Assembly (NCBI RefSeq): GCF_015218165.1
Contig: NZ_CP048659.1
Location: forward strand, 1,860,001 to 1,924,000
Direction: 5' to 3'
DNA: 64,000 bases
Source of the DNA: Acinetobacter piscicola
GTDB lineage: Bacteria; Pseudomonadota; Gammaproteobacteria; Pseudomonadales; Moraxellaceae
Shown: one piece after another, positions 14,730-23,348 of the stretch
Numbering within the stretch: position 1 is the stretch's first letter
Layout: each line of letters begins with the position of its first letter
Translations under genes and position numbers: made by a program
The notes under the pieces: generated by a model
Seen by the model: only the letters and a program-made list of their open reading frames with translations
Database searches by the model: none
What the model was told of the DNA's origin: nothing

Positions 14730-16196
14730 ATGGCTAAGAAACAAAAAACAGTGATTAGTAATAATCCTGAAGCTGGCGGATTGTATTCACATGAAGCTGA
14801 GAGTGCTTTAATTTCATACTTAATGAGTAATAAAGCGCCCGATATTGATGATGTGTTGCGCAAAGCAGGTGTGCCGCGTTACAAGTTGCGTGTTCTACTT
14901 TCAGATGATGATATTTATCAGTGTGTCGAAAAGAGACAAGATAAGCTTGAGGCAGCGCCGTTTCGGATTGAACCTGCTGACACAACAGAGTCAATCATTA
15001 TTAATGAACAGATTCGGAAATGGTGGTCCAAGATCGTTATTGGTACTCAGAACGCGCGTTGGTTTGGTTATTCAGTGTTTGAGGCTGTCTATTCAAAAAT
15101 TCCCATGTATCACGCAGACACAAATACAACTTATTTGGGGTGGGAGTGGTTAGGTGAAAAGCCAATGCAGTGGTTTGAGCCTAAAAATGACGGACGTTTA
15201 TTGTATCGTCAGGATGGAATGGCTCAACCTATTGAGGTTGATCAGCGCTTAAAGTTCTTTCTAACTCAATGCAAAGCAACCTATGAACAGCCATATGGTG
15301 AAGCACTTCTAAGCCGCTTATATTGGGTGTGGTTTTTTAAGACAAAAGCATTTAAGTTTTGGGCTAAATTTGTTGAGCGATTTGGTAACCCTTTGCTCAA
15401 AGGTAAATCCATCGATAATAAAAAGATGAAGCAAGCATTATTAGATGCGCACGCTTTATCTGTAATTGCGATTGATCGCCTAGATGAAGTAGAGATGGTT
15501 TCTGCATCAGGCAATCAAGGTGGTAGCGCAGCATTTGAAGCTTTTGATCGAACGCTTGAAAAACGCATTCAAAAAGTAATTTTGGGTGGAACACTCACCA
15601 GTGGTACAGATGGTGGTGGATCTCGCGCATTAGGAGATGTGCATTTAGAGGTTGAGAGAAATAAACTGGGCGCTGATATTCGAATGATCGTGCCAACCAT
15701 TCAAAACATCATTAATGCATTATGTGACATTAATGGATGGAAATCACATCGCATCATCATTGGTGAAGAAAAGTCACTTGATGAGAAAAAAGCAGATCGT
15801 GATGTGAAGTTAAAAAACGCTGGTGCTAACCTCACACCACAATACTTCCAACGTGAATATGGTTTGCAAGATGGGGATGTGGCTGAGCCTGTATCGATGC
15901 CACAGACCCAATTTCATGCATTACCAAGACATGCTTTTAGTTTTAAATCGCAAGTCCAAAACCTTAAGCCTGAACAAGTAGAGCTTGAGAAGGTTGCAAA
16001 TAATCAACCTAAGGTTTTACTGAATGAATCGGATCTAGAACAAATTATTGCAGATTCAAAAGACTCAGATGAATTGGTGAACAAGCTTTATTCTGTGACT
16101 AAAGGCGCATCTGTTGATGAGTTTGAAGTGATCATGGCTAAGGCACTATATATGGCTGATGTTATGGGGTATGTGCATGCACAGCAAGGGAAGTGA
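14730..16196 (+). CDS. Portal protein (DUF935, Mu gp29-like)
   Basis: The 488-residue protein follows the terminase by 2 bases. DUF935 hallmarks are DDIYQCVEKRQDKLEAAPF near residue 70, NARWFGYSVFEAVYSK and YEQPYGEALLSRLYWVWFFK. It forms the dodecameric ring through which DNA enters the head and to which the tail attaches. Its 3' end overlaps the minor head gene by 4 bases (ATGA-type). Confidence 0.9.
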   Translation: MAKKQKTVISNNPEAGGLYSHEAESALISYLMSNKAPDIDDVLRKAGVPRYKLRVLLSDDDIYQCVEKRQDKLEAAPFRIEPADTTESIIINEQIRKWWSKIVIGTQNARWFGYSVFEAVYSKIPMYHADTNTTYLGWEWLGEKPMQWFEPKNDGRLLYRQDGMAQPIEVDQRLKFFLTQCKATYEQPYGEALLSRLYWVWFFKTKAFKFWAKFVERFGNPLLKGKSIDNKKMKQALLDAHALSVIAIDRLDEVEMVSASGNQGGSAAFEAFDRTLEKRIQKVILGGTLTSGTDGGGSRALGDVHLEVERNKLGADIRMIVPTIQNIINALCDINGWKSHRIIIGEEKSLDEKKADRDVKLKNAGANLTPQYFQREYGLQDGDVAEPVSMPQTQFHALPRHAFSFKSQVQNLKPEQVELEKVANNQPKVLLNESDLEQIIADSKDSDELVNKLYSVTKGASVDEFEVIMAKALYMADVMGYVHAQQGK

Positions 16197-17464
16197 ACAT
16201 GGTTGATTATGTTGAAGCACTACGCTATGCACGTGGTCGTAATGTTGTATTGCCTGAAGAATTCTATTTGTTGGATTTAAAGTCTCGTCATTATGCAGCT
16301 ACAGTGAGTCGATTGGCTTCAATTGATCAAATTAAGACTGTGCTTGAGCTTGTCAACAAATCACTTGAAAATGGCAGTACTTTCAATGACTTTAAAAAAC
16401 AAGTTGAAGCTGAGGGTATTAGTCTTTCAGAGCATCATTTAGCGAATATCTATCGTACCAATATGCAAATGGCTTATGCGCATGGTCGATGGGAGCAACA
16501 GCAAGCAAACAAAGAAACTCGACCCTATTTGATGTATAGCGCAATCAATGATGGTCGAGTTCGCCCAACTCATTTAGCTTTAGATCGAATCATTCGGCAT
16601 ATTGATGATACGTTTTGGACACTGTATTACCCGCCGTGGGATTTTATGTGTCGATGCCATGTGACAGCACTGACCGAGAAGCAAGCGAAAAAATACGGTA
16701 TTACTTCGGATGATGATTTGCCAAATGTGGCCCGCAATTTAGGATGGAGCTTTAATCCAGCAACTTACGGAAAGCACTTGAATGAAGTGCTTGATCAAAA
16801 GATAGCGAATAACTTGCTTGATATTCCTTATTCAGTAGAAATTCTTGAGATCAAGAGTAAGGCTTTAATTGAACAGGAAGTTGAACAAGCGATTGTTGAT
16901 TCAATAAAGCCGCTTGATCAAGCAAATCGTAAAGTGTTGGATGATTTCATGGAAGATGTGGCGAGCAAAGGCAAAGATATTGCGCCGTCTGCGCCTCGTT
17001 TTGTAGTTGAGTTAACGACTGAGAATGAGAAGCTTACAGATCTGCTGCGAGATTCAGTGCAGAAGAAAGATATTGATTTAAAGTCAAAATCTATTGTCAA
17101 TTGGATGATGGATTCTTTTAAGTCGGTGTTTGGTTTTGCAAAGAATCTGAAAAGCAAGCTTACAGGCAATAATCTAAAGGGTTTTGATTCATTCAATTTG
17201 AAAAAAGGCAATGTGATTGGAATTGTTACACCAACATTGTTTAAGACAGCGGAACAAGCAGGGAAGAACATCACGATTTTAGACATGAAAGGTCATGCGA
17301 TTGATCTGTCTAAAATCAATGGTCTAAATGGCTCATTGCTTGCGCCTGATTTAAATCTTGAAGTTGTGAGTGTGACTGATACAGATATTGTGTTGAAGCG
17401 CACAGATGAAGTTGCAAAGCGGTTGTTTGTGGCCAATGGTGAGCTTATAGCTTTCTATGGGTGA
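16193..17464 (+). CDS. Minor head/morphogenesis protein (Mu F / SPP1 gp7-like) with ART-like C-terminus
   Basis: Residues 1-210 are the Mu F/SPP1 gp7 domain, with the typical RTNMQMAYAHGRWEQQ, NDGRVRPTHLALD and PPWDFMCRCHVTAL blocks. Residues about 280-423 (NVIGIVTPTLFKTAEQAGKN, LLAPDLNLEVVSVTDTDIVL) resemble the C-terminal half of VIP2-type ADP-ribosyltransferases, which are often fused to this head protein in phages. However, the catalytic Glu-x-Glu expected before the LLxP strand is replaced by NGS. If it is an ART fold it is probably inactive. The protein is likely packaged in the head. It overlaps the portal gene and precedes a short open frame. Confidence 0.82.
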   Translation: MNMVDYVEALRYARGRNVVLPEEFYLLDLKSRHYAATVSRLASIDQIKTVLELVNKSLENGSTFNDFKKQVEAEGISLSEHHLANIYRTNMQMAYAHGRWEQQQANKETRPYLMYSAINDGRVRPTHLALDRIIRHIDDTFWTLYYPPWDFMCRCHVTALTEKQAKKYGITSDDDLPNVARNLGWSFNPATYGKHLNEVLDQKIANNLLDIPYSVEILEIKSKALIEQEVEQAIVDSIKPLDQANRKVLDDFMEDVASKGKDIAPSAPRFVVELTTENEKLTDLLRDSVQKKDIDLKSKSIVNWMMDSFKSVFGFAKNLKSKLTGNNLKGFDSFNLKKGNVIGIVTPTLFKTAEQAGKNITILDMKGHAIDLSKINGLNGSLLAPDLNLEVVSVTDTDIVLKRTDEVAKRLFVANGELIAFYG

Positions 17465-17467
17465 TGT

Positions 17468-17671
17468 ATGAATGATTGGGACGTGATGCAAAGCGGATAT
17501 CAGGATAACGAGATATACCCAAGCAAATGGGATGATCTTCGGTATTACATGTTGTTAATGACATACGCTATTAAATACATCCAAGCAGATAAAGAAATCA
17601 AATTTAAAGCCACCTTATCAGGTGGTTTTTTTATGGAGCATGAAAATGCCAGAGGTAAACAAACAAAGTGA
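17468..17671 (+). CDS. 67-residue open frame between head genes, unknown
   Basis: It starts 3 bases after the minor head gene (GGGTGATGT before the ATG) and overlaps the protease start by 26 bases. The peptide is aromatic- and acid-rich (DDLRYYMLLMTYAIKYIQAD). Its last third reads through a terminator-like hairpin (17610-17632), which makes the C-terminus atypical. The real protein may be only the first 45 residues' worth of selected sequence. Function unknown. Confidence 0.45.
   Translation: MNDWDVMQSGYQDNEIYPSKWDDLRYYMLLMTYAIKYIQADKEIKFKATLSGGFFMEHENARGKQTK
17610..17632 (+). terminator. Terminator-like hairpin inside the head operon
   Basis: CCACCT (17610-17615) pairs with AGGTGG (17620-17625), followed by seven T. 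It sits inside an open frame and just before the protease gene, so late transcription must pass it, consistent with antitermination. Confidence 0.6.
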
Positions 17672-18602
17672 ATATTGCTTTCAGCTTGGGCAGTTGAATG
17701 TCAATCAAGCCGAAGAGGGCAAGAAAAAACGTACCTTCTCGGGTGTTGCTTATAGTGGAGAACCCATCACTGACCATTGGTATTGGGATCGAGTCGTTTT
17801 TGATTTGGATTCTATGGAAGTGAAAGGGCGTATTCCTGCCTTGTTAGAACATTCACCACGGCAACGTGCAGGGGCAATTAATACACACTCTATTGACCAT
17901 CAAACAGGTTTAACTGTTTCAGGTGATCTGATGAGTAATGAGTTTGGCACTCAGGTCGCCCAAGACTCGGACGATGGATTTCCGTGGCAGATGTCTGTGC
18001 GAATTGAACCATCAGCCATTGAAGAAATTCAGGCAGGTGCATCCGTATCAGTCAATGGAAAGATCCATCAAGGCCCAATCACTGTGTTTCGTGGTGGACG
18101 TATTCGTGAAGTGTCTTTCTGTGCATTGGGCGCAGATGATAATACCAACGCCGTAGCAGCAAGCCATCAACCTAAACAATTTAATAGCAAAGAGGACACA
18201 GACGTGACCGAACTCGAACAAGCGAAAGCTCGTATTGCAGAGCTGGAAGAGAAAAATACAAATCTTGAAAAAGATATCCAAAAGTTTAAAGCAGATAAGC
18301 GTGAAGAAGATATCAAATCACTTGAAACTGTATTGAATAAGCAATTTAGCGCAGAAGAAAAAACATCTTATACCAATATGGATGATTCATCTTTTGCATT
18401 CATGTCACAACAAATGAAGCAGTTTGCAGGCGGGCAGCCTACACCAGCACCACAGCCAAACAACACGGTACCACCACAGCTTGCACATTTGTTTAGCCAT
18501 CAAGCAATAGGCGGGCAAAGTGTTTTGCAGCAGGGTGGTGAAGAGAAGCACCAATTTACTACAGGTGCTCAAGCATTTGCAGCGCAAAACAAGGGAGCTT
18601 AA
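17646..18602 (+). CDS. Prohead protease with scaffold-like C-terminus
   Basis: The 318-residue protein has an N-terminal S78/U35-type protease: His in PALLEHSPRQRAG, Ser in FPWQMSVRIEP, and the GGRIREVSFCALGADDNTNA block. It is followed by a coiled coil (about residues 190-235, ELEQAKARIAELEEKNTNLE) and a Pro/Gln-rich tail. This is the usual fusion of protease and scaffold, which guides capsid assembly and then digests itself. ATG 17646 with GGAG upstream is chosen over an upstream in-frame GTG/ATG at 17622-17643 that overlaps the terminator hairpin. Confidence 0.85.
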   Translation: MPEVNKQSEYCFQLGQLNVNQAEEGKKKRTFSGVAYSGEPITDHWYWDRVVFDLDSMEVKGRIPALLEHSPRQRAGAINTHSIDHQTGLTVSGDLMSNEFGTQVAQDSDDGFPWQMSVRIEPSAIEEIQAGASVSVNGKIHQGPITVFRGGRIREVSFCALGADDNTNAVAASHQPKQFNSKEDTDVTELEQAKARIAELEEKNTNLEKDIQKFKADKREEDIKSLETVLNKQFSAEEKTSYTNMDDSSFAFMSQQMKQFAGGQPTPAPQPNNTVPPQLAHLFSHQAIGGQSVLQQGGEEKHQFTTGAQAFAAQNKGA

Positions 18603-18605
18603 TCC

Positions 18606-18983
18606 ATGAGTAATACAACATATTTAGGTACGGTAACTCGCGAAACGCGCCCATTTAATTTAGATGTTTCTAAATTGCGCCGTGCGAATGCCAAGGTTAC
18701 AACCGCGAAGGCATATAAAGCAGGTGATCTATTAACACTATCTGAAGCCAATGTGGTTGATCATGCACTTGATGAAAAAACATGGACCGTTGTTTGTGGC
18801 CAAGATGTCACAGCTGCTCAGGCAACAAAAATGGCATCAGACGGGGTAGAAATCCCGATTTATTTTGGTGGTGTATTTAATATTGAAGCGATCTGTTTGG
18901 CTGGTGTGTATTTAGATCCTACCAAATATGATGCAGCACGCGCCAAAGCAACCCTAAACCATATTGAATTCTCAAAAGTATAA
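18606..18983 (+). CDS. Head decoration protein (lambda gpD-like)
   Basis: This 125-residue protein lies between protease and capsid genes, where lambda-like phages encode gpD. It contains the expected AKVTTAKAYKAGDLLTLSEA strand region and a closing LDPTKYDAARAKATLN. It would bind the capsid threefold axes and stabilise the expanded head. A 3-base gap to the protease gene indicates co-translation. Confidence 0.8.
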   Translation: MSNTTYLGTVTRETRPFNLDVSKLRRANAKVTTAKAYKAGDLLTLSEANVVDHALDEKTWTVVCGQDVTAAQATKMASDGVEIPIYFGGVFNIEAICLAGVYLDPTKYDAARAKATLNHIEFSKV

Positions 18984-18995
18984 GGATCTAAATTA

Positions 18996-20072
18996 ATGGC
19001 TCAATCATTTATTATTGATGGTGCACCACTCGAATTACTTGATGTAGGCGAGTTGGCGCTGATCCACTCAAACTACAAACCAATGAGCACTTGGATTTTA
19101 GAAAAGTTTTATCCAAATCGCCCTGCGTTTGATCGCGATGAAGTTCCACTGGCTGAACTTAATACGGTTCATGATCTTGCTCCATTGGTTTCACCACATC
19201 AACCTGGTAAACCATTTGACACTAAACGCGCTGCAAAAGTTGATTTTGTTAAGCCTGCGTATTACAAACCTAAAAATATGGTCACTGCTGCAACGTCATT
19301 TGATGAAGCTTTAATGGAGCGTTTGCGTACCGCAGGTATTATCTCAACAGGTAGTCAAAAGCTATCTGATCAAGAGAAAATGATCATTGCTCAAATTGCA
19401 GTAATGAAGCGTAATCATGATGCGATTGATAACTCGATTTTACTGATGGCAACCGAGTTATTATTGAATGGTAAATATCTGCTCCAGTCAGATGACTATG
19501 AATACAACATGGTTGATTACGATCGTGATGCATCCTTAACATTTACACCTGCAACTCCGTGGAATCAAGCAGGTGCAAAACCAGTTTCAGATTTGGAATT
19601 GATTGAAAAGCGACTACTTGACGCAAATGGTGGAAGCTCGAAAGCTTATTTAATGTCAGGCAAGGTTTGGGCTGCATTATCTGCAAATGAAGAGTTTAAA
19701 GAGCGCTTCATTAAGCCTTATGCAGGTATTGCTGTGCCATATAAACCAAGCCTAAATGTTCAAGAAGATGCCTCTTTTAAAGGTTACTTGGATGATAAGG
19801 AGCTTTGGGTTTATGACGGCACCTATCGCTTGAAATCTGGTGTTAAACGCTTTATTCCTGATGATTATTTTGGTGCTATCTCTGATCTAAATGGTTCTAT
19901 TGCTCAGTGCAAAATTAAAAACACATTAGCAAATGGCGCTGTACAGAAATATTTTGACCGTCAGTGGTATAACGAAGATCCAAGCGGTATTTTCTTAATG
20001 ACCGAATCTGCTCCATTGGCTGTGCCATCAAATAAAAATGGTGTGTGCGGTGGTACAGGCTTTATTGTGTAG
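18996..20072 (+). CDS. Major capsid protein (lambda gpE family)
   Basis: The 358-residue protein has the phage major capsid E layout. It has an N-arm (FYPNRPAFDRDEVPLAELN), the KRAAKVDFVKPAYYKPKNMV region, a spine helix (SDQEKMIIAQIAVMKRNHDA) and a C-terminal IFLMTESAPLAVPSNKNG block. It builds the icosahedral shell. Position after the decoration gene and length fit the family. Confidence 0.92.
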   Translation: MAQSFIIDGAPLELLDVGELALIHSNYKPMSTWILEKFYPNRPAFDRDEVPLAELNTVHDLAPLVSPHQPGKPFDTKRAAKVDFVKPAYYKPKNMVTAATSFDEALMERLRTAGIISTGSQKLSDQEKMIIAQIAVMKRNHDAIDNSILLMATELLLNGKYLLQSDDYEYNMVDYDRDASLTFTPATPWNQAGAKPVSDLELIEKRLLDANGGSSKAYLMSGKVWAALSANEEFKERFIKPYAGIAVPYKPSLNVQEDASFKGYLDDKELWVYDGTYRLKSGVKRFIPDDYFGAISDLNGSIAQCKIKNTLANGAVQKYFDRQWYNEDPSGIFLMTESAPLAVPSNKNGVCGGTGFIV

Positions 20073-20082
20073 GGAGTAAAAA

Positions 20083-20367
20083 ATGCCAAAGTATATTGCG
20101 CAACAATCCATCGGGCATTTTATGCCAGGTGATGAAATTAAGGGCTTGAGTGATGAACGCATTCAAGCCCTTTTAGTATCTGGTGCTATCGCAGAGCCGA
20201 AAGAGCCAGAGCTTGAAAAGGATGATGGTACAGCAGCTCAGTTAGCGAGCTTGACTGCTGAAAATGCTAACTTAAAAGCCAAAGTGACAGAGCTTGAAAA
20301 GTCGCTTGCTGCATCTGAAAAGAAACTTGCTGCTGAAATTAAAAAGACAGCAGCGCCTGAAAAATAG
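20083..20367 (+). CDS. Small virion-associated protein with coiled coil
   Basis: The 94-residue product has an N-terminal domain (KYIAQQSIGHFMPGDEIKGL...RIQALLVSGAIAE) and a Lys/Glu-rich coiled coil (residues 50-94). The N-terminal domain resembles the 58-residue protein at 21761-21937, suggesting a duplicated small domain used twice in head-tail assembly. It follows the capsid gene by 10 bases with a GGAG-like site. Confidence 0.65.
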   Translation: MPKYIAQQSIGHFMPGDEIKGLSDERIQALLVSGAIAEPKEPELEKDDGTAAQLASLTAENANLKAKVTELEKSLAASEKKLAAEIKKTAAPEK

Positions 20368-20374
20368 GTGATCT

Positions 20375-20821
20375 ATGTACGCGGATCGTAGTGATATGGT
20401 CCTGCGTTTCAGTGAATATGAAATTGTCAATCTTGAGAACACGCTAAATGGAGTTGAATCAATCAATTCCGCTATTCAAGATGCCTCAGATATTGCTGAT
20501 GGTTATGTGGGGGTGAAATACCCCATCCCATTACCTGAAGTTCCTAAGAATCTGAAAATTATCATTTGTGATATCGCTCGTTACTTTCTTTGGAAAAATG
20601 AAGCGAGTGAGGAAATCCGTAAACGCTATGAAGATGCAATCGCATTTTTAAAGCGCGTTGCAGATGGTAAGGCAATTTTAACAATCAAGATCACTGATAC
20701 TGCAGGTCAGGAAGAAGTTGTAAAAGCAGATACATCACCTCAAACAATGCCGATTGGTACGACGTATCGAGGTGGTGTATTTGGTGATGTGGTGTTAGAT
20801 ATGATGCCAAGCATCGAGTAG
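20375..20821 (+). CDS. Head-tail connector, DUF1320/Mu gp36-like
   Basis: The 148-residue protein begins with MYADRSDMVLRFSEYEIVNL and has the ICDIARYFLWKNEASEEIRKRY helix typical of DUF1320 connector proteins. They form the first adaptor ring under the portal. Gene order (capsid, DUF1320, gpG-like, gp37-like, tube) supports the role. Confidence 0.85.
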   Translation: MYADRSDMVLRFSEYEIVNLENTLNGVESINSAIQDASDIADGYVGVKYPIPLPEVPKNLKIIICDIARYFLWKNEASEEIRKRYEDAIAFLKRVADGKAILTIKITDTAGQEEVVKADTSPQTMPIGTTYRGGVFGDVVLDMMPSIE

Positions 20822-20827
20822 GTATCT

Positions 20828-21325
20828 ATGGCTAACTCCATCCAGATGCATGGGCAAGATAAGCTTATTGAATTCATGCGCCGTGTTGAGCAACAAGTTG
20901 CTGATCCGTCTGACCTTTGGCGTGATATTGGCGATATTCTAGTTCATAACACAGAAGAGAGATTTTATACAGGAATAGGTACTGATGACAAACCATGGCA
21001 AAAGTCGTGGCGTGCTCAAGAGAAAGGTGGTCAGACTTTGCGAAAAGATGGGCATTTAATCAAATCTATTATCGCAAGAGTTCAGAGAAATAAAATAAAT
21101 GTCGGAACAAACTTGATATATGCACCATTGATGCATTTTGGTGGTGTAGTTAAACCTAAGAAAGGGGAGTATCTAAAGTTTAAAACGCCACTCGGTGGTT
21201 GGGTTCAACTTAAATCTGTCACGATTCCAGCACGTCCATTTTTGGGTATCTCAGTAGATGATTCACAAGAGATCTTATTTGAAATAGAGGAATATTTAAG
21301 GGAGGCATTAAACAATGCTAAATGA
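20828..21325 (+). CDS. Virion morphogenesis protein (Mu gpG / P2 gpS-like)
   Basis: The 165-residue protein contains the family features RRVEQQVADPSDLWRDIGDI, ERFYTGIGTDDKPWQKSW and the closing TIPARPFLGISVDD. It acts in joining tail to head. It overlaps the next gene by 11 bases. Confidence 0.85.
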   Translation: MANSIQMHGQDKLIEFMRRVEQQVADPSDLWRDIGDILVHNTEERFYTGIGTDDKPWQKSWRAQEKGGQTLRKDGHLIKSIIARVQRNKINVGTNLIYAPLMHFGGVVKPKKGEYLKFKTPLGGWVQLKSVTIPARPFLGISVDDSQEILFEIEEYLREALNNAK

Positions 21326-21752
21326 TTATTTCGCATTAGAAGATGAGATTAAAAAGCGAATTGAAACTGAAGTGCCAGACATTGGCGAAGTACTTACCCC
21401 ATTTTTTGTAGAAAGCTTATTTTCAATGAGCCCACAAAATACCGCAGTAGCCATTATTTATGTAGGTGATCGGGTGGGAGAAAGTGCAGCGAATGGACGA
21501 GGAACAACAGTACATCAACAATGGTTGGTGGTGTTAATGATCTATGACCCAACGGCTCAATCAGGTCAAACAACGAATATCCGAAAACTCGCAGATCCAC
21601 ACATTCGCAATATCTTAAAAGCAATGCAAGGGTTTAGACCAAACCTTGTAGGTGTAACGCCGTTTGTACGTGTTTCTGCGGGCGTGAACTTTGCAGGCAA
21701 GGCGGGTCGAGTTTATTTCCCATTTCTTTTTGAATCATCATTTAAAACCTAA
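21315..21752 (+). CDS. Tail terminator-like protein (DUF1834/Mu gp37-like)
   Basis: The 145-residue protein has the gp37/DUF1834 pattern. The N-terminal helix FALEDEIKKRIETEVPDIGE is followed by strands with QWLVVLMIYDP and a C-terminal GRVYFPFLFES. It should cap the tail tube at the head-proximal end. It starts inside the preceding gene, a common arrangement for connector genes. Confidence 0.75.
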   Translation: MLNDYFALEDEIKKRIETEVPDIGEVLTPFFVESLFSMSPQNTAVAIIYVGDRVGESAANGRGTTVHQQWLVVLMIYDPTAQSGQTTNIRKLADPHIRNILKAMQGFRPNLVGVTPFVRVSAGVNFAGKAGRVYFPFLFESSFKT

Positions 21753-21760
21753 GGAAACTT

Positions 21761-21937
21761 ATGACTAAACAATATAAGGCTCTAAAGCCAATCGGTCGCT
21801 TTAAAGAAGGTGACTATGTTGGCGGCTTCACTGAAGCTGAAATTAAACATCATTTGGTGCAAGGCAATATTGAAGAAGTAGAAGCTAAGCCAGCATCTAA
21901 AAAAGCAGGAGAAGTAAAAAATGTCGAACAAACCTGA
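21761..21937 (+). CDS. 58-residue structural accessory protein
   Basis: ATG 21761 has AAGGAA 5 bases upstream and the frame runs to TGA 21935-21937, overlapping the tube gene by 17 bases. The first 40 residues (YKALKPIGRFKEGDYVGGFT, HHLVQGNIEEVE) align in pattern with the N-terminus of the protein at 20083-20367 (QQSIGHFMPGDEIKGLSDER, ALLVSGAIAE), so the two are probably paralogous small domains. The tail is Lys/Ala-rich. Function unknown. Confidence 0.65.
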   Translation: MTKQYKALKPIGRFKEGDYVGGFTEAEIKHHLVQGNIEEVEAKPASKKAGEVKNVEQT

Positions 21938-22661
21938 TTTAATCTCCCTGCAAGGCGAGTTATTTTTAGCAAAAATGATGAATGGTGCACCTGCAGGTTT
22001 GCGTTCTGTGGGAAATATGCCTGATTTAAAGTTAGCAATCAAATCAGAATCGGTTGATCATTTTGAAAGTAAAACAGGTAATCGCGCCAAAGATGCAGTA
22101 CTTCGTAAGCAAACAGGTGTTGAAATTAGCGGCACACTTGAAGAGCTGAATAAAGAAAATGTTGCTTTGATTTTAAGTGGTAAATCAATTGAGGTGGCAA
22201 GCAGTCCAATTGCGGATGCATCTCTTGGAAGCATTGAAAAGGATTCAATCATTGATCTTGGTTATCGCAACTTAAGTAATATGACTTTTAAAGATGGTTC
22301 TGATGTTGCAATCCCAAACACGAAATATGAAGTTGATGAAGCTTTTGGTACTGTAGTGTTTAATGAAGCAGTAACAGGTGATGTGAAGTGGTCAGGTACA
22401 GCGGGTGTTGTTGATCGCGTTACTGTTGCTGATAACTTAGGCGGTGAATATCGTTTCTTTTTTAAAGGTATTGATACTTACTCTGGCGATAAGGTTGCTG
22501 TGACGCTTTGGCGAGTTGAGTTTTCTCCAGAAACAGAACTCGATTTGATTAATGAAGAATGGAATAGTTGCGATATCTCAGGTGAATGTTTAGCAGACAT
22601 TAGTAAAGCAAAAGATAATGAAGTCGGTATTTTCGGACATATTGACCGTTTCCGTATCTAA
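21921..22661 (+). CDS. Major tail tube protein
   Basis: The 246-residue protein has the layout of siphophage tube proteins. There is an N-terminal beta domain (DLISLQGELFLAKMMNGAPA), central strands with ETELDLINEEWNS-type loops, and a C-terminal hairpin. Position between the tail terminator and the chaperone/tape measure genes is diagnostic. The highly expressed gene ends at a stem-loop (22670-22710). Confidence 0.82.
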   Translation: MSNKPDLISLQGELFLAKMMNGAPAGLRSVGNMPDLKLAIKSESVDHFESKTGNRAKDAVLRKQTGVEISGTLEELNKENVALILSGKSIEVASSPIADASLGSIEKDSIIDLGYRNLSNMTFKDGSDVAIPNTKYEVDEAFGTVVFNEAVTGDVKWSGTAGVVDRVTVADNLGGEYRFFFKGIDTYSGDKVAVTLWRVEFSPETELDLINEEWNSCDISGECLADISKAKDNEVGIFGHIDRFRI

Positions 22662-22669
22662 AATAACAT

Positions 22670-22710
22670 AGGCACAAACGATGGCGCATTTAGCGTCTTT
22701 TTTTGTGCCT
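22670..22710 (+). terminator. Stem-loop after the tail tube gene
   Basis: AGGCACAAA (22670-22678) pairs perfectly with TTTGTGCCT (22702-22710), enclosing a CGC/GCG inner stem and T-rich stretch. It may partially terminate or stabilise the abundant tube mRNA. Confidence 0.6.
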
Positions 22711-22728
22711 GTTTTTAAGGATTTCATC

Positions 22729-23295
22729 ATGAATGATTTTTTTCTTGCAAATAATGATGTACATATCAACCAATATAATCAAGAAATTAGGCAATTTAAA
22801 GTTAAAGAAATGGAAAGCTGGGCTTTAGTTGCTGAGCCTATTCGAATAGCACTTAAAAGAAATTATTCAGATGAAAGTATTGAAGCTGCAATTAAAGCTA
22901 ATAAGTTTAAAGCAATATCGATGTGCTTGCTTGTAACAGATGTAACAGGTGCGCAAATTGATGAAACAATTCAAAATGATGCAGATAGATTTATTGAATT
23001 ATTTAAAGATGTGATCAATGTGAATAAAGCATTCTTTGATCAAGAAGATATTAAAACCAAAAAAATTAAAAATGATAAAACAACATGGTTTGATTCGTTT
23101 CAATTACTAATTAGTAAGGGGCATAAACATAAAGATATTTTAAATTATAGCTTTGGTGCGTTTTTAGAATATTTAAAAGCAGCTCAACGTCATGAGAGAA
23201 ACTATATTTTAAGCCAAAGCACTACAATGCGCGTTGCTTATTATGCTGATAAAAAAGGTTATACGAGTTATACAAAAGAGATTAATAAGGAATAG
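22729..23295 (+). CDS. Probable tail assembly chaperone
   Basis: The 188-residue helical, acidic protein lies between tube and tape measure genes, where siphophages encode the gpG/GT-type chaperone that coats the tape measure during assembly. AAGGA precedes ATG 22729. In-frame sequence upstream to 22681 overlaps the stem-loop and is not coding. I see no slippery heptamer with a second overlapping frame, so no programmed frameshift is claimed. The RmuC cassette separates it from the tape measure gene, which is unusual. Confidence 0.6.
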   Translation: MNDFFLANNDVHINQYNQEIRQFKVKEMESWALVAEPIRIALKRNYSDESIEAAIKANKFKAISMCLLVTDVTGAQIDETIQNDADRFIELFKDVINVNKAFFDQEDIKTKKIKNDKTTWFDSFQLLISKGHKHKDILNYSFGAFLEYLKAAQRHERNYILSQSTTMRVAYYADKKGYTSYTKEINKE

Positions 23296-23348
23296 CTATA
23301 ATGATTTAAAACAATAAGCTAAGATCACTTCATAAAATATTTTAATTT

